Of a DNA stretch of 23,368 nucleotides, positions 7,097-14,517 are shown in pieces. The stretch lies in the IMG/VR virus record IMGVR_UViG_3300006102_000009, positions 1 to 23,368 of that record; one strand, 5' to 3'. Made by a program: the position numbers and the translations under genes. The number at the start of each line of letters is the position of its first letter. Within the stretch, counting starts at the first letter, position 1. Source of the stretch: a virus. The notes beneath the pieces are model-generated. The model was not told where the DNA came from. It saw only the letters and a program-made list of their open reading frames with translations, and ran no database searches.

Positions 7097-8653
7097 ATGG
7101 GATATCGGCCTCGACCCAGGGTAGGACCAGCCGGACCAGCCGGACCAGCCGGAACATTCAATGGGATGCTGTCAGTCGAATCTTACGGTCTCATAGCAGA
7201 TGGTTCATCTCATCCGTTAAGCTCAATGTATGGCTCTCTTGCAGCGGCGCAGGCTGTCTATCCTTTCGCTACGGCACTGACGCAAGAAATAGATTTTTGC
7301 GCTTGTAAGGCGGCGTCCAATGCAGCGTTTGGAGCAGATGGAGTTGAGCACGGATCGTCCTCTTATCTGAACAAAAAACTATTCTTGCCAAATGGCCGAT
7401 ATCAGTTTGGCAACGATACGTGGCTCATTCGCAACTTAGTTTCCGGCGTGATCGAGGGTGCCGGAATGCTCGCCACAACTATTTATGGCAACGTTACTTC
7501 GCTCGCATTTGATGGGCTGTGGTATTCGGAGCTGGCAAACTTTTCTATCGAGTTGCAGCAATCGAACGCAACTGTTGCCCTGGATGTCGATGGAAATGTA
7601 CCGGGACATCCATATTCAACGCGAGGTGTGCAAGGGAACAATTTACGAAATCTTTTGGTCAACGGTGGTGGATCGACCTACGCTGTTGCACTTACCAGAC
7701 AGGGTGGAAGCAGCGCGCAAGGATCAGAATGTGTCTATACGAATCTGCATCTGGCTAACGCCTCATACGCTTGTTATTACCAAAACGGCTTCAACAATGT
7801 CGCCAATACATTTTATGGCGGTGACATCCAGAACTACCCGATGCATGGTGTTTATGCTGTTGGTGGGACCGTGCATGTCATCGCAACTAGCTTTGAGTCA
7901 ACGACTGGATATACGCAGATTCTCAATGATGGATACGACATCAGGGTCGGCGATGCTGGATCGTACAATTTCTGTCTCATTCATGGCTCAAGAACCGAAT
8001 CTATGAGGTTCCTTTATGCAGGTGCCGGGACTCTTGTCGATGTAAGAGGCATCAGCAGTAACAATGCTACTAGTGGGTGGGCTGCGGGCACTTCGTACCC
8101 ACTTCATTCTGGCATTGTGGAGGGGGCGAGCCTTTTTTCCCTTCGCTTATTTGTCGCGACTACCGGGGGAACCTCTGGAGGTTCAAAACCTAACTTTCCT
8201 GCTGTCGCTACAGGCGGGACGGTTTCTGACAACGGCATTGTGTGGACAGAAACAGAATTCAATTTCATGAACGTGGCAACCGGAAGTGTTGATCGTGAAT
8301 CGGTTCATATTCTTGGTCCTGGAAATCTGAAAATTCCAGAAAGATACGTGACGTTTACCTCTGACTCGACAGCTGCGGACGTTTATTTAGACGACAGTAC
8401 AGAGTTCGCCGCTATTGATACGACAAACGGACACAGGGATGTCTATCTTCCGGTGCATGTGGAGGATGGCAGAAAAATAACAATTAAGAAAACAGACACA
8501 AGCGCAAATACCGTGCTTGTCCGGAGTTTGAACTACACCATCGAAAGTGGTACTACCGTCATACCAGGTGGGGCTTTAGGATCGGTAACTTTTCAGCTGC
8601 TTGAACCAAACCTTGCTTCAAATCCTTATTGGTTGTTGGTTGGCAAGATCTGA
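7097..8653 (+). CDS. tail spike with collagen-like N-terminal linker and beta-helix body (518 aa)
   Basis: The first residues carry GPAGPAGPAG (10-19), a collagen-like triplet often found near the N-terminus of trimeric spikes. A SVESYGLIADG stretch follows that resembles the start of pectate-lyase-type spike domains. A long strand-ladder body contains LFLPNGRYQFG, GVIEGAGMLATTIYG and NLRNLLVNGGG, and a compact C-terminal domain ends YWLLVGKI. This layout fits a receptor-binding spike that may depolymerise a surface glycan. Catalytic residues cannot be assigned by eye. The gene is relatively AT-rich. Its stop shares a base with the next ATG. Confidence 0.8.
   Translation: MGYRPRPRVGPAGPAGPAGTFNGMLSVESYGLIADGSSHPLSSMYGSLAAAQAVYPFATALTQEIDFCACKAASNAAFGADGVEHGSSSYLNKKLFLPNGRYQFGNDTWLIRNLVSGVIEGAGMLATTIYGNVTSLAFDGLWYSELANFSIELQQSNATVALDVDGNVPGHPYSTRGVQGNNLRNLLVNGGGSTYAVALTRQGGSSAQGSECVYTNLHLANASYACYYQNGFNNVANTFYGGDIQNYPMHGVYAVGGTVHVIATSFESTTGYTQILNDGYDIRVGDAGSYNFCLIHGSRTESMRFLYAGAGTLVDVRGISSNNATSGWAAGTSYPLHSGIVEGASLFSLRLFVATTGGTSGGSKPNFPAVATGGTVSDNGIVWTETEFNFMNVATGSVDRESVHILGPGNLKIPERYVTFTSDSTAADVYLDDSTEFAAIDTTNGHRDVYLPVHVEDGRKITIKKTDTSANTVLVRSLNYTIESGTTVIPGGALGSVTFQLLEPNLASNPYWLLVGKI
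7124..7153 (+). repeat. three 9-bp tandem repeats (GGACCAGCC) encoding collagen-like Gly-Pro-Ala
   Basis: GGACCAGCC occurs three times in a row, followed by GGA, in the frame of the spike gene. The exact repetition at the nucleotide level means the array could expand or contract by slippage in 9-bp steps without breaking the frame. Confidence 0.9.
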
Positions 8654-9009
8654 TGCCAACCTTCGGCGCAGCGACAAATCTTATAGCGAACACGATCACG
8701 CTGACGCTGCCGAGAGGAACTGTAAAATATTGGTATCTTCAGAACCAGGATACAGCGCCACTCTTGGTGACTTTCCCTGTCGGGAGCGGGTTTGGTCCCG
8801 TGGCGCTCGACCCTGCAACAGTCACGGGAGGGGCTGGAGATTGGCTGGATTCGATAGGATTTCCGTGGCCTGGAGGCGGAACTAATAAATTCTCTGGGCT
8901 TACTGTCGTTCTCACGAGCACGATCGCAACAGCGCAGTTCGGATCTGGTGTGTCTATCTATGATGAACCTATCAACATTTACCCCGTTAACCTGCCCTAT
9001 GGGTACTAA
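8653..9009 (+). CDS. small virion-type beta protein, paralogue B
   Basis: A 118-residue protein paralogous to the gene at 3656: it shares TFGAATNLIANTITLTLP, KYWYLQNQDTAPLLVTFP, GDWLDSIGFPWPGG and an AQFGSG ending. A short extra tail follows (YDEPINIYPVNLPYGY). I use ATG 8653, which overlaps the spike stop as TGATG, rather than the upstream TTG at 8629. The two paralogues bracket the fibre/spike block. Each may anchor or decorate a different structure. Confidence 0.7.
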   Translation: MPTFGAATNLIANTITLTLPRGTVKYWYLQNQDTAPLLVTFPVGSGFGPVALDPATVTGGAGDWLDSIGFPWPGGGTNKFSGLTVVLTSTIATAQFGSGVSIYDEPINIYPVNLPYGY

Positions 9010-9025
9010 GAGGGATTGATCAATT

Positions 9026-9337
9026 ATGCTTATTGACTTTCAGAAACCTATTCTCGATCTCAAAAGTGAGCCGCTCAAGATGGCGGAACAGCCATTCCTC
9101 CTGTTGAACGCCTGTCAAGAAGCGCTGATCGCGCAATTCCAGGACGAAACGCAACTTCCGGCCGCCGATAAGGTCAAGCGGTTCGCGCTCGCAATGAAGA
9201 TCGACAACAAGCTCCCGATCGATATCACGATCGAAGAAGCGGCCGAGATTAAGAAGCTCGTCGGCAAGCTCTATAACAACCTAGTTGTCGGCAGGGTGTT
9301 CGAAATTTTTGATGCGGCAGCCGCATCGCCATGTTAA
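9026..9337 (+). CDS. conserved siphovirus-type small protein (103 aa)
   Basis: The sequence begins MLIDFQKPILDLKSEPLKMA and has LLNACQEALIAQFQDE, then KVKRFALAMKI, then ITIEEAAEIKKLVGKLY and NLVVGRVFEIFDA. This order is typical of a widespread small protein of phages of Gram-negative hosts. Its exact role is not known to me. It is predicted helical and probably cytoplasmic. AGAGGGA lies upstream of ATG 9026. Its 3' end contains a perfect inverted repeat (9311-9327). Confidence 0.7.
   Translation: MLIDFQKPILDLKSEPLKMAEQPFLLLNACQEALIAQFQDETQLPAADKVKRFALAMKIDNKLPIDITIEEAAEIKKLVGKLYNNLVVGRVFEIFDAAAASPC
9311..9327. repeat. perfect inverted repeat near the end of a gene
   Basis: GATGCGGC and GCCGCATC flank a single A. 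In RNA this could fold as seven pairs around a three-base loop. No U-tract follows, so it does not look like a classic terminator. It could be a protein-binding site, or it may simply reflect the coding sequence (DAAAAS). Confidence 0.5.
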
Positions 9338-9371
9338 AAAGCGTGACGGTTTTCCCGAAGAGGTAAAAGGT

Positions 9372-9740
9372 ATGGGCGCTGGCGTCACACCCGTAAAACT
9401 GGCGTCCCTCAAGGGGCGCCAAGAAACCACGATCACGTCGTCGACGGCTGCGACATCGATCATCCCTGCGGGCGCGGCCGGGGTGTTTAACGATCTCTAC
9501 GGCGTTCTGCTCTCGAATACGAGCGCGTCCGCATCCGAAGTCACGATCCAGGATGGCTCTGGAACCGACCAACCCATCCTCATTAACGTTCCGGCCGGCG
9601 ACACTCGCGGCTTCGTCTGGCCCTCGTCTGACGCGCAACCACAGACCACAGCGGCAACCGCTTGGACGGCCACCTGCGGGACGTCGGTCGCGTCAATGAA
9701 GGTCACCGCGCTCTATACGAAGCGCATCGGGCTCGAGTGA
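9372..9740 (+). CDS. small virion-type beta-sandwich protein (122 aa)
   Basis: I start at ATG 9372, preceded by AGAGG and AAAAGG. The open frame extends back to 9285, but that part overlaps the previous gene. The sequence is rich in Thr, Ala and Ser and reads as a beta sandwich: LKGRQETTITSSTAATSIIP, GVFNDLYGVLLSNTSASASE, VTIQDGSGTDQPILINVPAG, then TSVASMKVTALYTKR. Proteins of this shape are common as small phage structural proteins such as head decoration or tail components. No enzyme motif is present. Confidence 0.7.
   Translation: MGAGVTPVKLASLKGRQETTITSSTAATSIIPAGAAGVFNDLYGVLLSNTSASASEVTIQDGSGTDQPILINVPAGDTRGFVWPSSDAQPQTTAATAWTATCGTSVASMKVTALYTKRIGLE
9400..9421 (+). other. strong predicted mRNA hairpin early in a virion gene
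   Basis: TGGCGTCCC and GGGGCGCCA can pair over nine positions (one G-U) around a TCAA loop, 28 bases after the start codon of the gene at 9372. The stem could affect translation or mRNA stability. It may also be incidental, as no downstream U-tract is present. Confidence 0.4.
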
Positions 9741-9806
9741 TAAGCCTTTAATTCTCTCCGGGAATGTGACAAAGTCGCGTTCGAGAGAGCTTGAGCACTC
9801 CAGACA

Positions 9807-10673
9807 ATGACAGCACTGACCGATCGCCTGCGGGATTACTTCGCCTCGCAGAAGATCCTTCTGATCGGCGATACCATCCTTGACGTACAGACCTTCGTGG
9901 AGCCGATCAAACCGGCTGAAGGATCTCCGTTGACACCCAATTATTGTGTCGTGCATGAAGCGCGGTCGCTGGGCGGCGCGGGGCTAGTTTACCGAAACCT
10001 CGTCGCGCTCGGAAACCTTCCGACCTTCTACAACGATAGCGTCGGCTGGACTGGAGCGGGCGAGCCGACGACGAAAAAGCAGCGTATTTGGTGCGATGGC
10101 AAGAAGATCCTCCAACTCGACACCTTCGGGCCGGGAATCGAGGAGCCGATCTGGGAAGAATACCTCGACGAAGGCATCTCGCAAGCCGACAAGGTTGTGG
10201 TAGCCGATTACCGCCATGGCCTTCTGACGCCGGAACGGATCGCGGATATCGTGGGATATTGCCAGCACTTCGACAAGCCGCTCTATGTCGCCTCTCAGGT
10301 CAGCCAGAGCGTCAGCAATCATATTCTCTATCGATCGGACAAAACGATCTTTGTTCTGAACGAGACGGAAGCGGGCGCTACTGGACCTTTACCAGAGAAG
10401 CATGTTGTCACGCTCGGTGCACGCGGTTGCTTCTTTAGATCAAAGTTAGAGGGGTGCAGTCAGATGCACTATGAGATGCGCGGCATCACGGTCGATTGTG
10501 TCGACTCGACCGGAGCGGGCGACGCCTTCCTCGCCGCGTTTTGCCTCATGTCGCTTGACGATCCTTCCCTCGCGCTGCGCGTTGCAAACACTTGGGCTGG
10601 CCTTTCTACCAAGAACATCGGCGCTGACCCGCCGAACCCCGACGAATTCTGGAAAATGCTGGAGGCGTGGTGA
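9807..10673 (+). CDS. PfkB-family sugar kinase, HldE N-terminal-like
   Basis: At 288 residues this is a ribokinase-fold kinase. It shows ILLIGDTILDVQTFV (17-31), SLGGAGLVYRNLVALG (54-69), TKKQRIW...LQLDTF (89-107), VVADYRHGLLTPER (131-144), LNETE (184-188), VTLGARG (201-207) and CVDSTGAGDAFLAAF (231-245) with the catalytic base Asp239. The KQRIW/LQLD and ADYRHGLLT spans closely follow the heptose-7-phosphate kinase half of HldE, with a different sugar pocket possible. In E. coli HldE this half is joined to the nucleotidyltransferase; here that partner sits in the fusion gene at 2108. A 66-base gap precedes it, with no clear promoter. It overlaps the cupin gene as TGATG. Confidence 0.87.
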   Translation: MTALTDRLRDYFASQKILLIGDTILDVQTFVEPIKPAEGSPLTPNYCVVHEARSLGGAGLVYRNLVALGNLPTFYNDSVGWTGAGEPTTKKQRIWCDGKKILQLDTFGPGIEEPIWEEYLDEGISQADKVVVADYRHGLLTPERIADIVGYCQHFDKPLYVASQVSQSVSNHILYRSDKTIFVLNETEAGATGPLPEKHVVTLGARGCFFRSKLEGCSQMHYEMRGITVDCVDSTGAGDAFLAAFCLMSLDDPSLALRVANTWAGLSTKNIGADPPNPDEFWKMLEAW

Positions 10674-11041
10674 TGGCAGGCTTACCGTTTCTGTTTCCAA
10701 AGGTCGAAAAGATGGACACGTATTGGGGGTCTATCGATACGGTCCGAGCATCAACTGGCCTCGCTCTCAAGCGCATGAGCATGATGCCGGGACTCCAAAG
10801 CAGCATGGAGCATCACGTCATCAAACGAGAAGTGTATTTTGTCGTTGAAGGAAGTTTGCAGATCAACTTTCTCAAAGGACGCGGCGTGCGAGATACCTTA
10901 GTGCTTGATGCAGGAAGCGCGATCGAAATTCCCCCAGGGGTCGATCATCAGAGGATTGCACGAACCAAGTGCGTTATTTGGGAAGCCGCTAGTTACGACG
11001 ATGAATCGGATACCTACTTTGTGGAGGACGGACGGCTTTGA
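10673..11041 (+). CDS. cupin, mannose-6-phosphate-isomerase-like (122 aa)
   Basis: The sequence follows the pattern of the small cupins related to the C-terminal part of type II phosphomannose isomerases: LALKRMSMMPGLQSSMEHH, KREVYFVVEGSLQINFLKG, AGSAIEIPPGVDHQRIA and SDTYFVEDGRL. Such domains bind sugar phosphates or nucleotide sugars around a metal held by His and Glu residues, here within the EHH, KREVYF and DHQRI segments. Placed between the kinase and the transaldolase with overlaps on both sides, it may isomerise or bind a sugar intermediate. Whether it is catalytic is unclear. ATG 10673 is preferred to GTG 10667. Confidence 0.8.
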   Translation: MAGLPFLFPKVEKMDTYWGSIDTVRASTGLALKRMSMMPGLQSSMEHHVIKREVYFVVEGSLQINFLKGRGVRDTLVLDAGSAIEIPPGVDHQRIARTKCVIWEAASYDDESDTYFVEDGRL

Positions 11042-11682
11042 GAATTTTTATCGACTCGGCAAACATCGAAACCATTCGCTCAGCCATCACACGAGGGTTG
11101 GTGAGCGGCTGCACGATCAATCCGAGCTTACTTGCCAAAGAACCGAAGACAACCGCCATCGGCCATGTCGTCGCGCTTTTAGAAGCTGTTCCGACGCTGG
11201 AAGAACTTCACATCCAGGTGCCAACGGCGCTCGAATTCATGGCGTTGCGCAAAGAGATCAAATCCCTTCGTCACCACATCATCGCCAAGGCCCCGGTCAA
11301 CCGGCCGCAGCTTCTGAAGGACATGCTTGTGACGAGATGTCCGGTGAACGCTACCTGCGTCTTTACTGAGGCGCAGGCGATCGCAGCCGCTGCGATGGGT
11401 GCTCGCTTTGTCTCCTTCTTCTGGGGCCGGATGCTCGATGCGAAGCTGGATCCCGCTAACGTGGTCAAGCGCACACGGGCTGTTTTTGAAAGACAGGGCA
11501 TAAGAACTTCAATTGTCGCCGGGTCTCTCAGGAATCCCGAAGCTGTAGTCCGCGCCTTCGACAGCGGCGCCGACATCGCCACCACATCGCTCAGCGTGAT
11601 CGAGAAGATGTTCGAGGATGAGGACTCGGAAAAGTCGCTCAAGGGATTCGAGGACGATTACGCGGCGTGGATGTCGCAATGA
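11038..11682 (+). CDS. transaldolase / fructose-6-phosphate aldolase family (TalC-like)
   Basis: This 214-residue protein has the short-transaldolase length and pattern: MRIFIDSANIETIRSAI (Asp6), GLVSGCTINPSLLAKE, HHIIAKAPVN with the likely Schiff-base Lys, then NATCVFTEAQAIAAAAMGA, RFVSFFWGRMLDA, SIVAGSLRNPEAVVRA and GADIATTSLSVIEK. Members transfer dihydroxyacetone units or cleave fructose 6-phosphate. Cyanophages carry TalC as an auxiliary metabolic gene. INPS replaces the more usual TNPS, and APVN the usual IP-T segment, so substrate preference may differ. In this cluster it could supply or consume sedoheptulose-type sugars (inference). The start is TTG 11038 in a TTGA overlap with the cupin stop. 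The stop forms ATGA with the next gene. Confidence 0.88.
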   Translation: MRIFIDSANIETIRSAITRGLVSGCTINPSLLAKEPKTTAIGHVVALLEAVPTLEELHIQVPTALEFMALRKEIKSLRHHIIAKAPVNRPQLLKDMLVTRCPVNATCVFTEAQAIAAAAMGARFVSFFWGRMLDAKLDPANVVKRTRAVFERQGIRTSIVAGSLRNPEAVVRAFDSGADIATTSLSVIEKMFEDEDSEKSLKGFEDDYAAWMSQ

Positions 11683-13058
11683 ACGCCCCGGAAACGATGC
11701 TTGATCAGGCGTCTCCAGGGGCGGAGTTCTTCACCCTCGCCCTGACCGCCATCGAACTCAAGAATGCCGACAGCGCCTATCAATACCTCGTCGCTTGCCT
11801 CAAGGCCGACCAGCAGCACGCAGGCGCATGGTTTCACCTCTCGGATATCCTGTTCAACTCCAAGAAGCACGATGCCGCACTGCACGCTATTCGGCGGGCT
11901 TACCAGCTCCATCCAGGCGATCCCAGGGTGATGACCAATCTCGGCTGGTATTCCCATGTTGTCGGTGACAACGACACGGCCATGGCGTGCCTGAAGCGGG
12001 TTGTCGAACTCGCCCCCGAACTCCCCTTGGGATGGTCCAATCTCTCGCAGGTCGAAATCACCATGGGAGACCTCAAGGAAGGCTTACGGCACGCCCAGCG
12101 CGGCGTCGACCTGGGGCTCGGGGAGCCCCGGTTCTCGATGTGTCTGGCGTTCGCGCACCTCTACAACGGCAATCTGAGGGAGGGCCTTGAGCACTACCGG
12201 GCCCGCTTTCCCTTCAAGCTCCCCATGCTGCAGAACTATCCCTATCCCACCTGGAAGGGCGAGCACGTCGGGACGCTGTTTATCCAGGCCGAACAAGGTA
12301 TTGGCGATACGATCTCGATGCTGCGGTTCATCCCCGAAGCCGCGCGCCGGGTCGATCGGGTGATGTTCTTCACGAACCGGGAACTATTCTCGCTGTGTCA
12401 GGATTGGTTACCCGAAAATGTCACAGTGTTCCCCATCCCTCAGCATCTCCCGAAGGCCGATGCCTGGACGGCGATGATGTCCCTACCCCTCTCGCTTGGG
12501 CTCGAGCACAGCGATCTTGAGCGTTTTAGCGCGCCGTATATCTCGGGCTATTACAACGGGGATGGATATCCGGAGAAACCCTACAAGGTGAACCCCGCCC
12601 TCAAGCGGGTCGCCATGTGCTGGTCCGGCAGCGGAGCTAACGATCTCGACTATTGGCGCTCCATGCCCCTCAAGGACATGATGGCGCTGACCCATCTTCC
12701 GAACACCACTCTCCACGCCGTTCAGGTGGGCCCGCGCGCCGCCGATATCACGGAATTGGGCCTGCACGGCATTGTCGAGGACATGACCCCCTGGATCAGC
12801 GATATGCGGGACACCGTGAGGATCCTTCAGGGGATGGACCTGACGGTCACCGTCGACACGTCCGTCGCTCACCTCGCCGGCGCCATGGGGATACCCGCCA
12901 TCGTCATCCGAAACCGGCGCGCGGGGGATTGGCGCTGGAGCTTCGGGCAGAACAAATTCTGGTATCCCAAAATTCATCACATTGAACGGCAATGGAATGA
13001 ATCGTGGCCGGACGTCATGGAGCGGGCCGTGAGAAAGGCGGAGCAATGTCTCTTCTGA
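11679..13058 (+). CDS. TPR protein with GT9-like (heptosyltransferase-fold) glycosyltransferase domain (459 aa)
   Basis: Residues ~15-180 carry tetratricopeptide-like repeats (HAGAWFHLSDILFNSKKHDA, PRVMTNLGWYSHVVGDNDTA, LGWSNLSQVEITMGDLKEG). From ~190 the protein matches the C-terminal half of many TPR glycosyltransferases: YPTWKGEHVGTLFIQAEQGI, then GDTISMLRFIPEA, the core MCWSGSGANDLDYWRSMPLK and VTVDTSVAHLAGAMGIPAIV. The last segment fits the GT9/GT-B nucleotide-sugar site seen in ADP-heptose:LPS heptosyltransferases. The substrate is unknown. It directly follows the sugar genes in ATGA overlap and is followed by a methyltransferase-like gene. The likely roles are glycosylation of a virion or host-surface target. 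ATG 11679 is used rather than GTG 11667. Confidence 0.85.
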   Translation: MNAPETMLDQASPGAEFFTLALTAIELKNADSAYQYLVACLKADQQHAGAWFHLSDILFNSKKHDAALHAIRRAYQLHPGDPRVMTNLGWYSHVVGDNDTAMACLKRVVELAPELPLGWSNLSQVEITMGDLKEGLRHAQRGVDLGLGEPRFSMCLAFAHLYNGNLREGLEHYRARFPFKLPMLQNYPYPTWKGEHVGTLFIQAEQGIGDTISMLRFIPEAARRVDRVMFFTNRELFSLCQDWLPENVTVFPIPQHLPKADAWTAMMSLPLSLGLEHSDLERFSAPYISGYYNGDGYPEKPYKVNPALKRVAMCWSGSGANDLDYWRSMPLKDMMALTHLPNTTLHAVQVGPRAADITELGLHGIVEDMTPWISDMRDTVRILQGMDLTVTVDTSVAHLAGAMGIPAIVIRNRRAGDWRWSFGQNKFWYPKIHHIERQWNESWPDVMERAVRKAEQCLF

Positions 13059-13603
13059 AGCTCAATTTTGGGGCGGGTCAGAACACAGTCGAGGGGTTTG
13101 AACCAGTCGACAAAGAACCAGCCGCGAATCCCAAATGGCTCGTTGACCTTGAGGTATTTCCATGGCCTTGGGCGGACAACAGCGTTGAGTCAGCCGCTTT
13201 TATCCATAGTTTGGAACACATGGGGCAATCGCCAACCGTCTTCCTCGGAATAATCAAGGAACTCTATCGGATCTGCACCAACGGCGCCCTGATCTACGTG
13301 AACGTGCCGCATCCGAGACATGACTATTTTCTGGGCGACCCAACTCATATTCGTCCGATTCTGCCCGCCACTTTCGAGCTTTTCTCAAAGAAAATGTGTC
13401 TTGAAGTTCAGAAGATTAAAGGCGCCAATTCCCCGCTCGCGCTCTATTTAGGTGTCGATTTTGAAATCGTCTCCACCAACCTTGTCCTCGACGAGCGGTT
13501 CTCGTACCTTCAGGCGGATCAGAATTGGGACCGGATGGTCGCAACTATGTGTAACGTCGTCAAAGAAATTCAGATGACGTTGAGGGTGATAAAGGAACCG
13601 TAG
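13046..13603 (+). CDS. SAM-dependent methyltransferase-like protein (185 aa)
   Basis: The N-terminus LKLNFGAGQNTVEGFEPVDK resembles the SAM-binding motif I of class I methyltransferases (LNxGxG...GxxxVD). A D-containing strand and the acidic-loop region WADNSVESAAFIHSLEHMGQ follow, then IKELYRICTNGALIYVNVPH, the usual yR(v/i)..gG...i.vP signature. At 185 residues it is short and the C-terminal cap differs from typical enzymes. Motif I is GAG rather than GCG. It overlaps the glycosyltransferase by 13 bases and has AAAGGCGGAG upstream, so a shared pathway (methylating a sugar or glycan) is a reasonable inference. The stop is TAG. Confidence 0.72.
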   Translation: MSLLKLNFGAGQNTVEGFEPVDKEPAANPKWLVDLEVFPWPWADNSVESAAFIHSLEHMGQSPTVFLGIIKELYRICTNGALIYVNVPHPRHDYFLGDPTHIRPILPATFELFSKKMCLEVQKIKGANSPLALYLGVDFEIVSTNLVLDERFSYLQADQNWDRMVATMCNVVKEIQMTLRVIKEP

Positions 13604-13605
13604 TC

Positions 13606-14067
13606 ATGGGTATAGCGACAATCACGGCCACCAATATTCTGCTGCTGATTTTCAACGCCAGCGCATGGGCGAACTACGCGGACAATGCGGGATCAAGCCC
13701 GCAGACCAATATTGGCGTTGCGCTTCATACGGCAGACCCCACGCCATCCGGAGACGCGACATCGAACGAGATGGCGAACGCCAACAACGCGAACGGATAC
13801 CAGCCCTACACGCGCGTAAACGTCGCAAGGAGCAGCGGCGGGTGGACGGTGACGAACAACGTTGTAGTCCCGGTGACCGCCATCAGTTTCCCAGCGGGAA
13901 CGGCCGGCAGCGGAGTGGCGAAGTTTTTCTCGCTTTCAAAGTCGAATGCGAATCCGCCAACTGGGGCTCAACCAATTCTCTTTTCTGGCACGGTGACCCC
14001 AAACATTTCGTGTGGGAATTCGGTTACTCCACGGCTCACAACTGCTACTTCCGTCACTATGACGTGA
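13606..14067 (+). CDS. phage virion-type protein (153 aa)
   Basis: This frame has the pattern of a common phage structural family: NIGVALHTADPTPSGDATSN, YQPYTRVNVARSSGGWTVTN, VTAISFPAGTAGSGVAKFFS, then ILFSGTVTPNISCGNSVTPR. It has no signal peptide or catalytic motif. AAAGGA precedes ATG 13606. It starts a second block of structural-type genes after the sugar cassette. Whether it belongs to the tail or head cannot be told. Confidence 0.72.
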   Translation: MGIATITATNILLLIFNASAWANYADNAGSSPQTNIGVALHTADPTPSGDATSNEMANANNANGYQPYTRVNVARSSGGWTVTNNVVVPVTAISFPAGTAGSGVAKFFSLSKSNANPPTGAQPILFSGTVTPNISCGNSVTPRLTTATSVTMT

Positions 14068-14073
14068 TGTCCC

Positions 14074-14517
14074 ATGAGCGAGTTCCGCCGCTGCCTCTTG
14101 GAACTCGATATTGCCGGTGCGCGCAAGCTCTGGTCAGAAACGAATCCCGACTTCTACCAGCCAAAAAACGACCAAGAAATTCTGATTATGCTCCATCACG
14201 CGCGGACGCAAGCTGATAGCGTTCCTATGGCGAAGCGTCTCTATTCGCACGATTGGCTGGTTGAGCGCGCGTTGCCATCGGGGTTGCCGGATGAGCTGAA
14301 GCCCTCCAAGGAGCGTGTGCACTCAACGATCGTCACTGCCGTTGGCATATCGGTTTCGCCGACAACCCCCGATCATGCACCTCTGGCTGCGGCGCTTGAG
14401 AAGGCTATGGCGGATGCCGTAAACGATTGTTACGCATCAGGAATGACCGATCCTGTCTTTGTGCGATCCCGCATGGAAGAGGCGCGTAGCAGGACGATGA
14501 AGGCATTGATGGGATGA
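14074..14517 (+). CDS. conserved phage protein (147 aa)
   Basis: This is a helical protein with MSEFRRCLLELDIAGARKLW, QEILIMLHHARTQADSVPMA and SHDWLVERALPSGLPDELKP. It recalls proteins found beside tail genes of alphaproteobacterial prophages. It is followed by an ATGA overlap with the GDSL hydrolase gene. No known domain was recognised beyond this resemblance. A role in tail assembly or in accompanying the hydrolase cannot be decided. Confidence 0.65.
   Translation: MSEFRRCLLELDIAGARKLWSETNPDFYQPKNDQEILIMLHHARTQADSVPMAKRLYSHDWLVERALPSGLPDELKPSKERVHSTIVTAVGISVSPTTPDHAPLAAALEKAMADAVNDCYASGMTDPVFVRSRMEEARSRTMKALMG

Noticed and set aside
9285-9371. Possible programmed frameshift joining the genes at 9026 and 9372
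   Set aside because: The second gene has its own ATG and ribosome-binding sequence, and no convincing slippery heptamer is present before the stop at 9335.
9741-9806. Promoter or terminator in the 66-base gap before the kinase gene
   Set aside because: CTCTC and GAGAG halves could pair only across a ~20-base loop with no U-tract, and no convincing -35/-10 pair was seen.
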